Shown: piece by piece, positions 56,201-64,000 of the stretch
How the letters are laid out: each line of letters opens with the position of its first letter
Position numbering within the stretch: position 1 is the first letter of the stretch
Origin: Epinephelus fuscoguttatus
Lineage: Eukaryota; Chordata; Actinopteri; Perciformes; Serranidae
Direction: 5' to 3'
Assembly: GCF_011397635.1 (NCBI RefSeq)
Contig: NC_064764.1
Span: 38,792,455 to 38,856,454, forward strand
DNA length: 64,000 bases
Notes under the pieces: generated by a model
What the model was told of the DNA's origin: nothing
The model's database searches: none
What the model saw: only the letters and a program-made list of their open reading frames with translations
Translations under genes and position numbers: made by a program

Positions 56201-59076
56201 AGTTGCCATTACCACTAAAATCATGACTCGTATTGCAACAGTAATACCTGTCACAGTACTCACAGTATGACTGTTTGCACATCATGCAGCCCTGATAAAA
56301 ATTATGTGGCTTATTACTTTGCATTATTTTCATTTTACTCCATCGTTATGCGGCGATACTTGCTATTTCCTGAAGCTGAGTTTCAGCACTGCTCAAGACA
56401 CTTAATTCAAGATCCAGGTACATTCAGGTGATCAATAAAGCAGGACATTTGTTTGGGTGAGCGCTGAGAGGAGTTGGGTTTCTCATGATTCAGAATATCT
56501 GACACGCTCTTTGCTGCCCTCTTATGCATACGTCTGCTATATTTAATTTTCTGCTGGACAACAAAAACCCTCAGTAATCACCCTGCCTGCATTCACTTCT
56601 CTCCCTTGTGTCCTTGTACTTGTCTCTGTCTCCAGGTGTACAGCAGCTGTGCCTGTCTCCAGCTCAGGTGGATCCCTTCTACAGTCAGGGAGAGACTCTG
56701 TCATCTGACGACCAGCTGGATCAGACCTGGGTCACTGTGTTTGGGTATTTATCCTCCTAAATATACAACTGACACTGCTCCACTGTTTAATATACTGTGA
56801 ATACTGATGCATGAACTGTCTGTGTTTGTGTTTGTCAGTTTTCCTCCAGCGTCAGCCTCCTACATCCTGCTGCAGTTTGCTCAGTACGGAAACATCCTCA
56901 AACACACGGTGAGACACACACAAAGTTCTGTTCAGTGGAGTGTGATGCTAGAAACGAGCACTGCCGTCATATTTTACTAACAACAAACTTTTAGCGACTA
57001 AAATAAAAACCTAAAATAAACCCTGGAGGAGCTGTGTAACATTTATCAGGTTGCTTTTGGTTTGTGAGGAAAAAAGATCCACACACAGGTGAAGGGCTGA
57101 GAAGCATCTAATGATGTCACTTTTTGACTTCGATATTTTCTCGTAAGTGCCACCTCAGTCCTGAGCTGTGGTTCAACTCATGCACCACTTGACACACTCA
57201 TTGGAGATTCCTCCTGGTGAAAGATCTTGTAATGCGTGACACGATGATTGCACAGTTTTGGCAAATGTCATCCTGTATCATCAGGACCTTCAAGGGGAAA
57301 TCAAACTCTGGTGACTGACAGAAGTTCCTGCAGCGCTTTGACACCTCCGATGTGTATATCTATGTTAATTTATGTCAAAGAGCTCACAGAGAACTGACTG
57401 ACTATGAGCAGCATTATTATTATTAGACTGCAGATCGACTGCACGTTAAGAATAATGACTTTAGATAGGAACAGTAATGATTCTGGGGTTATTACTGTGA
57501 GATCACTGTCACTTTTTAATGAACCTAATGGACTGACAAAGTACGTGGAGTCAGATACAAGCACATCACTTTAACAGCTTTTTAATCAGGGAAGAACCTG
57601 CGCTGATGTGCATAAATTTCACCATGGTTACCAGATGATTTGCATAAACAGGCTGTATGCATGACCTTATATGAATTAATTATAAGATCGCTTCCTGAAC
57701 AGGATTTATTAATAGCTCAGCTTGTGAAATGATGCTGAAATCACACTTCTGCTATTAAAAAGTCTGTTTACACCACAAACAAACAGCACCAGAGTCGGCT
57801 TGACAGCAAACGGAAAAACATCTTTACAGGTGGTTTCGGTTCGATTGACAGCAGCCTAAATGCACCGCACTGAATCAACAAACAGGTTGGGTGTGAAAGT
57901 AGCCTAAACACGGGGTTCCCAAGGTCAAAGAAAAGGAAATTTGAGGCCTAGAAATAGTTTGGAATTAACAGAATGTTATGGAAAAGTTTTGGCTATTGTT
58001 TAAAAATATCTTCATAGAAATGTTACATGAAACATGTCCCTTATATTACTAATTCAGAATCTAAGTGATACATACTGGCATGTGCATAATTCCTAAATAA
58101 TTATATATAATCGATATATCATTACATACATCAAATCATAAGCGCTTATCAAAGGTTTTGTGGGTGATTTATCCTGGCTTCATATGAGTAGAGGAAAACT
58201 CTGTTAGCTGCTAGGCTATTTTATACAATGTAAAATGCCATAGGCTTGTGCTAATAACGTTAGCATGATGTATTTGTGGGGAAAATATTTCCAGCAAGAG
58301 AGAAGTGTTTTGTCTGTGAATGTTGTCAGTTATGAGGAGGCTAATTTGTGTACTTGTGTTTGAAATTGTCTCTGTTAAGACATGTTTAATGTGTGTTTTG
58401 AAAAAGATGGTAAAAGATAAAAGACAGATTGGTGCATCCTCAGTGTGAATTGTCTGTAGCGCCCCTGCTGTGACATTCAGAGTCCTGTTATAAGTGCTGG
58501 AGCTCGTGTGGAGTACTAATGGGTTTATTGATGGGTTACTGACAGATGGCGTCTCCTGGTAACTGGATGCACCTTCAGTATCAGTCCAGACTTCAGGCCA
58601 GGAAAGCTCTGTCGAAAGATGGCAAAGTGTTTGGTGACGCCATCATGGTGGGAGTCAAACCCTGCATAGACAAGGTCAGTAGCCATCTTTACTCAATGTC
58701 TCTCTGCCGTCTGATTGGTCCTCCTCATCAGGTGACTCTGAGCTCAGTTTGAATCCTCTTCTCTCTCTTTCTCAGAGCGTGATGGACAGCTGTGCCGCAG
58801 TCTCTTCTCCCCTCTCCACCTCCTTCTCCTCCTCCGTCCTCCCCTCCACTCCTCGCTCCGCCATCAGGCCGCTCAGCGCCGCTTACAGGAACTCCGGCAG
58901 CGACTACCAGGTGACCTCTAACCTCAAGATTCACTTACCTGACGTCTTCACTGTGCATTTGATTTACCATAGAGATTAATCTGTGTGTCTGTCTCCAGGT
59001 GGTAGCAGACAGACAGACACCCAGGAAGGACGACAGTTTTGTTTCCAAAGCGATGGAGTACATGTTTGGCTGGTGA
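53216..59076 (+). CDS. nup35: nup35: nucleoporin Nup35/Nup53 (9 coding exons, 289 aa)
   Basis: This is a nuclear pore scaffold nucleoporin that links the Nup93 complex, Nup155 and NDC1 to the pore membrane. Exons: 53216-53228, 55164-55319, 55404-55531, 55634-55685, 56636-56744, 56839-56908, 58546-58674, 58776-58910 and 58999-59076. All are GT/AG and in frame. Residues 5-116 are a proline- and serine-rich region with [27 protein letters not shown] and [12 protein letters not shown]. The RRM-like MPPN domain spans about 144-219 ([43 protein letters not shown]). The protein ends [10 protein letters not shown], the conserved amphipathic membrane-binding helix. It is shorter than human (326 aa from memory), mostly in the low-complexity parts. 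Confidence 0.96.
53229..55163 (+). other. nup35: nup35 intron 1, with LINE tail
   Basis: A 1.9 kb intron following a 13-nt coding exon. It carries a truncated LINE at 54140-54600, listed separately. The rest is AT-rich with nothing recognised. Confidence 0.75.
54140..54600 (+). mobile_element. Truncated LINE 3' end
   Basis: The stretch holds LHWLP-like coding words (TTGGCTCCCAGTCTCTTTCAG), then GTCTCAAAACTTGCTCTTACAG. It ends with the tail CTTGGAAAGGACTTTGTGC and ACAAATAAAGTTAGTATTATT, the usual 3' structure of fish L2/Rex-grade LINEs. Coding frames are broken. Confidence 0.65.
55686..56635 (+). other. nup35: nup35 intron 4, with hAT MITE
   Basis: This intron includes the MITE at 55923-56294. 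A further hAT-like AGGGCTGGGCCATG start near 55750 may be part of an older element. Confidence 0.7.
55923..56294. mobile_element. Complete hAT-type MITE with near-perfect 8-bp target duplication
   Basis: The 372-bp element is bounded by CAGGGCTG and its exact reverse complement CAGCCCTG. The flanks ATAAATAT (55915-55922) and ATAAAAAT (56295-56302) differ at one base, as expected for an aged hAT 8-bp duplication. There is no coding content. Confidence 0.75.
56909..58545 (+). other. nup35: nup35 intron 6
   Basis: A 1.6 kb intron inside the MPPN-domain coding region. A stretch at about 57830-57910 (GGTTTCGGTTCGATTGACAG) may be a decayed repeat. No exon-like sequence is seen. Confidence 0.65.
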
Positions 59077-59310
59077 CATTACGCAATGCATCATGGGATA
59101 CCTGCAGCCTGAAGAAGAGAGGGGGCTCTGTGGACAGATGGTTGAACTGATTCACTACACTGTGTGAATGTGTGTGTGTGTGAGTGAGAGTGTGTATGAG
59201 TGTGTGTCTGCTGAGGTGGAGGATCTTTCTGTCTTTCTCTCTATTCTTTTATAATCAGTGTTTTTTAATATTTTTGTCTCAATAAAGTTTTTCTCTGATT
59301 TGAACTCAGT
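59077..59310 (+). other. nup35: nup35 3' UTR
   Basis: A short 3' UTR with a TGTG-rich tract at 59160-59212, ending just after the AATAAA at 59281-59286. Confidence 0.75.
59281..59286 (+). promoter_or_regulatory. nup35: nup35 polyadenylation signal AATAAA
   Basis: A canonical AATAAA about 205 bases past the stop, followed by GTTTTTCTCTG and other U/GU-rich sequence suitable for cleavage. Confidence 0.8.
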
Positions 59311-59394
59311 GCAGTTTCATTCAGAGGTGAAGTTCTCTCAGCAGCCACACGGCACCACTGTTCACACTGTTACAAAGTGGCAGTCATCGTCCTC

Positions 59395-59640
59395 GTGTTT
59401 ACAAGGCATGGCCAGAAGTTTGTGGACAAACACTCCAGTCGTGATAGTTTGACTTTTTATCCTAGAGCCATGCTGCAGGGGTTTCTGGAGAGGTTCAGCA
59501 CTGATGTTGGGTGATACTGCTGCTGGATAGGGTTGAGGTCGAGGCTCTGTGCAGGCCAGTCAAGTTTCTCCACACCAAACTTGGGAAACATATTATTTTA
59601 TGGAGCTGGCTTTGTGCATGAAGACTTTCTATGCGCTCCC
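59395..59640. mobile_element. DNA-transposon remnant (Tc1-like, one-ended)
   Basis: GGCCAGAAGTTTGTGGACAAAC and TGCAGGCCAGTCAAGTTTCTC followed by CACACCAAACTTGGGAAAC are words of a widespread fish Tc1-like element in which they encode transposase. Only a decayed part is present. Confidence 0.5.
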
Positions 59641-60392
59641 ATACTACCATACTATATAGTATAGCAGAAAATGATTTAGTATGTCCCAAAACATAGCATG
59701 TGAAATGCAGTATGCAAAAAATAGCAGGATGTTCCACTACACGTGGTCGTATTTATTGGTCATATGAAAGCCAGCATGCTTTTCTGGCTATTCTGACCCA
59801 CAATCCTCTGCACACCGGACGATACTTCACATTGACCGAACCACAAACCGATTGTAGCTTGTTGACAGCTGATTAACAGCTCACAGAAATCCTGATGACA
59901 ACTGATAGCAAATTCAAACAAGTGACGACCAATCAAATAGTAATGATAGGAATACTAACTGTTTAAAATAAACAGTGTGAACAAAATATAAAGTTTACCA
60001 CCAACAGGACATGACTCTGAAAACAGCAATGACAGAGAAATGCACGTGTAATTTTACTTGTCCACTTCTGTGTTGGGATCGACTGCAGACTGACTCGGCA
60101 GAGATGGCTGCCATCTTGTTTTTACATGAATTAGAGTGTTGTGTGCTTCCTGCCACTGGATGGCACAAAAAGTGTCTACAAACGAGGACAACAGGTCTGA
60201 ATTACTAGAATGAAGTGTGAGGTCAAGTAGACTCAAAATGTGATGTCCTCTTATGGAGACACAGGGTCTCAGGAGGTTAAAGAAATAGTTTGACATGTTG
60301 AGAAATATTTCCTTTTTTGCTGTTGTTAAGATTAAGATCTCTTGTGTCTGTACAATGAAAATTAAGCTAAAGGCAGTTAGCTTAGCTTAGCA
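59641..60392. other. Intergenic, nothing recognised
   Basis: Short open frames here show no family signature. Confidence 0.55.
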
Positions 60393-60830
60393 TAGGCATG
60401 TTCAAAGTCCAGCCCGGAGGCTAATCGTGGCCTGTGGACCGATTTCAAAAGGCTTGTTCAAAATACACAATATTTGGCCCGCCACTCAATATTGTTTTTT
60501 CCGTTCACCTCATAATAGCAGGACTGTCACACAGTTTGTAGACATGTAACAAGTAGAAATTACACAGGCAGCTAAATAGATAGTTAACAAGCAAATGAAC
60601 AGTTGCCAAAGAGCAGATATTTCCTGCTAGGTAACAGACATGGTCACAGCAAAGAGGCGTTAAGTCAACAGTGAGGGCCGCTGCCTTTTCACCAAAAGAT
60701 AAAACCGTTGCATTCGTCTTATTTGCGTATGTGTTTTTTAATAACCCATATGATGCTGGAAGCAGCGGGCCCCCAGGTATTGTCACATGATCTAATCTGG
60801 CCCCCCTTCAAAAATGTTTGAACACCCCTG
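60393..60830. mobile_element. hAT-type MITE with 8-bp target duplication
   Basis: The left end TAGGCATGTTCAAAG and the reverse complement of the right end (CAGGGGTGTTCAAAC) match. The flanks GCTTAGCA (60385-60392) and GCTGAGCA (60831-60838) match at 7 of 8 bases. The interior has GGCCC-rich words near both ends (CTGGCCCCCC near 60800) and is non-coding. Confidence 0.7.
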
Positions 60831-60954
60831 GCTGAGCATAAAGAAGCAGTTGGCCTGGCTCTGCCACTTGGCAACCTCATGGCGACAGGACTACAGGAGG
60901 TCACTGCTCCTGACGCCAAAAAATATTTGACAGTTACTAAAATCAGGCTTCCAA

Positions 60955-61125
60955 CTCACCATCTGTGTCGCCAAATTCCCATCTCCTAAATGTTCGGAAA
61001 CATGAGTCAGAGTTTCTTCCATAAAGTCTGTTTTTATATATCATGACTTCTGCGTTGGACGTGGCATGCGCTCTATTCAGGCCTCGTTTTGTGCATAGCA
61101 GTGTTTCTAAATGAGACCTCAGATC
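60955..61125 (-). mobile_element. MITE copy 2 (relative of 19611-19899)
   Basis: On the minus strand it reads GAGGTCTCATTTAGAAACA, ACGAGGCCTGAATAGAGCG and TATAAAAACAGACTTTATGG, aligning closely with the copy at 19620-19740. It is truncated at its far end. Confidence 0.65.
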
Positions 61126-61290
61126 TGTGAATCACTGAGAAGAGTGTGCTCAGGTGGGAAGTCAGCAGTCGGACCTTTGTCAGTCTCTGTGGGCAGAACG
61201 CTTCTCACTCTCACACTCTGTGTGTGTTGATGACTAACAGCACAGCTTCACACCTTAGTTAAAATAACTTCCCTGTTTGCTTCATTATCA

Positions 61291-61324
<34 letters not shown>
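61291..61324. repeat. (CA)n microsatellite
   Basis: A perfect CA dinucleotide run. Confidence 0.95.
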
Positions 61325-61325
<1 letters not shown>

Positions 61326-61569
61326 AGACTGTCACCTCCTGAGTTTCGGCCCATTTTCAGCTTCACCTTCTGTCTCTTCATTTTAAAGGCAGTGTTGCCA
61401 CAGTAACACCTCTACAAGACTAGTGCAAATGCATTAATTATCTAATAGTCTGTCAAATAATTAAAGAGATTAAAAAATGTATTCACTGACTTTTTTTTAA
61501 TCTTATTTCTTACTTCTGGTATTTATAACCAACAGGGACGCACAATAATATCGACATGTCATCAGTATA

Positions 61570-62640
61570 AAACTACATGTTCCCTTATTCTGTTCCTTAT
61601 TCTGGGAGTTTTGTTGGAAGAGTTTGGTTCGGTTTTTCATTACTCCCCAACAGAAACAACACGGAGCTATCAACTTGGATTGTTGCAGGCAATGCCAGGT
61701 CGCAAATGGATATTCTTCTTACTGGAAGAATATCCATCAGATCTTAGAGAGAGTGTTCAGAACCAATAACCCTTTCAGATTTGAGGTTTTATATCAGTGC
61801 AATAGTCCAAAAGAGATCAACTCCAAAGGTAGGACCCTCTTGACAACTGTGCTGGCTGCATGTAAGAAAGCCATAACTTGTAAGTGGCTGAAGCCTCACG
61901 CTCCCTCATTTGAAGATTGGCTCGACATAGTCCATCAAATATATACACTGGAGAAACTGACATATTCCCTCAGAATACAACAAGAGAAATTTACCAATAT
62001 ATGGTCAAGGTAGCATGACTTTATTAAACCCCAAAACCCAGAATCTGTGTGAGACTTCTGTGCGTATTTTGAATACTGCCACTCCTTCAGTGTGTTCAGT
62101 AATGTACATAGTTTCTTTTTGGTACCAATAATAATAATAATAATAATAATTAATGCCTGTGAAATATGGCCACAGGGGAAGGAACTCCATAAAGTCGCAT
62201 TTAAAAAAATTATTGTGATGTCCTATGTTTGTAAACAAATAACAAGTGAAAAGTAAAAGTGTACATTTTCACATAGCCACTGTTATCCCATTTAATCAGT
62301 TGATTTATTTATTTTCATTTTATTTGGGACCTAACTGATTGAAATGGGACTTCTGGACTAAACAATAGTGAAGTCCTTCATTCAGGAATCCAGTGGAATG
62401 TGACTTAAATGTTGTGTTTTCTTTTGTTTTTCTGAAATGTATAATGTCTGTACACTTTTGTTTATCTGCTTGTTTGTTTTTGGGCTTGTATAATTATTTA
62501 TTTCCTTTAAGCGCTTTTTTCTTTTCTTTTTTGTCAGATATAATATATATAAAACTGCTAAAACAGTTATGTAGTTAAGTATTTGTAACAGTATTTTTCA
62601 TAAACCCTCTGGATGCCAATAAAAACAAAATATAAAAAAG
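61570..62640 (+). mobile_element. L1/Tx1-type LINE, 5'-truncated (ORF2 C-terminus and 3' UTR)
   Basis: The frame running to 62013 reads RFFITPQQKQHG, CCRQC, YWKNIHQILERVF, ACKKAITCKWLKPHAPSFED and WLDIVHQIYTLEKLTYSLR. These are C-terminal words of fish L1/Tx1-clade ORF2. A stop follows NIWSR, then about 600 bases of 3' UTR ending in AATAAAAACAAAATATAAAA. The frame is open but only the last roughly 130 residues remain, so it is a typical 5'-truncated insertion. Confidence 0.8.
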
Positions 62641-62879
62641 GAAACTATTGTATTTCACGTCTCCATCTGTTGGTGGGCCATAACGATAAGAGTATGCATG
62701 CATAATATGACATTAATTCAACTACAGAAGAAACTTGATGATCACTAAAGTTAAGTAGCTAAATAAAGTGTATATATTGATCTTGGTATCAGGTATAGGT
62801 CAAATGAGTTGTTACATATCGGAATATTGAATATCAATAAAACATCCAATATCGTGCATCCCTAACAGCCAGCTTCTAA

Positions 62880-63075
62880 TTAATAAAAATAATAATAATA
62901 ATAATAATAAAAAACTTTATTTACATAGCACTGTTCATTCAAGAAATGCAGCACTAAGTGCTTTACAGTAAGGGCATTATATGCACTGAGTGCTTCACAT
63001 GAAAATAGACATAATGGGCATAAAACAGACAAGACAATCCAATATAAAAGACATTTAAAACAGTTTAAAAGAAAA
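62880..63075 (-). mobile_element. LINE 3' tail (minus strand)
   Basis: The (AAT)n run at 62885-62912 followed by AAAAACTTTATTTACATAGC and AGTGCTTTACAGTAAGG is, on the minus strand, the usual fish LINE tail ending in ATAAAGTTTTTTATTATT. Confidence 0.65.
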
Positions 63076-64000
63076 ATAACTGATTCTGCCATTTTCATTT
63101 TAAAGTGGTGGTGATTTGAGATCCTATTAATCAAAATCTCCAATGGCATTTCTTCTTGTGTCAACTTGGGGATGCTGTTTGAATGGCTTTGCACATTTTG
63201 TCATACAAACCACGTTTTGCTGTGACAGCCAGATTCACATTCACAGTAATAACCTCAGTGTTTTAAATGAGCTCCAGAAATGAGCTCTACTTACTTACAA
63301 AAATGCATTTGTATAATAATGATAAACAGTGAAGTATAAAACTGCTGAATGGACTCTTGTTAAAGTGTCAAATATTATTTTGTCCAGCAGATGGGGCCAC
63401 ATGTCCTGTCACACACACCTCAACAAATCTATTTTGTCCTTTCACTCTGTTTATGAAGACGTCAGGTATGAAACCAGTCAGTGTTTTAATGTAAGCGGCC
63501 ATGTTTTTTTTTAATATAAAGGCTGTTTAACTTAATTCAGGTGCATTTGTTCCGGCTCCACGCTGAAGTTCATTTTTTCTTTCCCATGTTCTGACCCTTT
63601 TCAAGAGCGCCTGTGTTTTCACATGATAGAAACAGTCCTCGAGCACACCACTACCTCTGTCTCCAAAGTCTATCATGTGAACTACATGTTAAACATCAAC
63701 TAATGCTTTTTGTGTTTGACATATGATTTTAAAAACCTACAGAGTTCAAGTGTTCCTAAAAAAGAGAAGCAGGAGGTTATAAACTTAATTTCGGTTTAAA
63801 GACGTTACAGGTTACGTAACTGGGTTTTACATCACACCCACTTGTATCAAGTTAAGCAACATTTTTTAGTAGAAGGCAGGAACACCTTGGTGTTTGGCTT
63901 GCCTGGCGGGAAATACATTGTACGTCACTGAATGACTCATAGATAATAAATGATCAAGTTGACACATGATGCAGATAAATGGGAATATACACAGTGATGT
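63076..64000. other. Intergenic end of window, nothing recognised
   Basis: No conserved open frame, RNA gene or named repeat is visible in this last kilobase. Confidence 0.55.

Overview
The window reads as vertebrate, almost certainly teleost fish, genomic DNA. It holds three conserved spliced genes whose short exons have canonical GT/AG borders and consistent phase, set in AT-rich introns full of fish-type transposon remnants (hAT and Tc1 MITEs, a tRNA-headed SINE, a solo LTR, L1/Tx1-type LINE tails). There is no prokaryotic gene organisation. The species cannot be named from the sequence.

Layout. (1) 1-17310, plus strand: frzb (secreted Frizzled-related protein 3, a Wnt antagonist), 8 coding exons, 314 aa, with a 10.3 kb first intron. 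(2) 17311-33222: the tail-to-tail interval between frzb and dnajc10. It contains Tc1-like and LTR remnants, nested MITEs, a minisatellite of roughly 4.8 kb with a 34-bp unit, and a GATATC-rich repeat tract. (3) 33223 to about 51240, minus strand: dnajc10 (ERdj5, ER disulfide reductase and J-domain co-chaperone), 24 coding exons plus a probable non-coding first exon. It encodes 789 aa and ends in KKDEL. I rebuilt every coding exon from the minus strand. (4) About 52930-59300, plus strand: nup35 (Nup53/Nup35 nucleoporin), 9 coding exons, 289 aa, with an AATAAA signal. It is head-to-head with dnajc10 across about 1.7 kb that holds a LINE reverse-transcriptase fragment. (5) 59300-64000: intergenic repeats only (MITEs, an L1/Tx1 ORF2 tail, a second LINE tail).

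The genes do unrelated jobs: extracellular Wnt modulation, ER-associated protein reduction and degradation, and nuclear pore assembly. Nothing suggests a shared pathway. The two housekeeping genes both carry an ETS-like CCGGAAGTG box at the inferred promoter.

The accessory content is the most unusual part. Intron 9 of dnajc10 holds a 1.45 kb element with inverted ends. It has a decayed THAP zinc-finger exon at one end and an opposite-strand YRSQ/EPH-type reading frame at the other, with a SINE inside; I read it as a relic of an ISL2EU/IS4EU-like DNA transposon. Intron 5 holds an inverted duplication of a retroelement tail. In the minisatellite, about ten units are a variant that creates an AATAAA hexamer downstream of frzb. 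I found no convincing new gene system beyond these.
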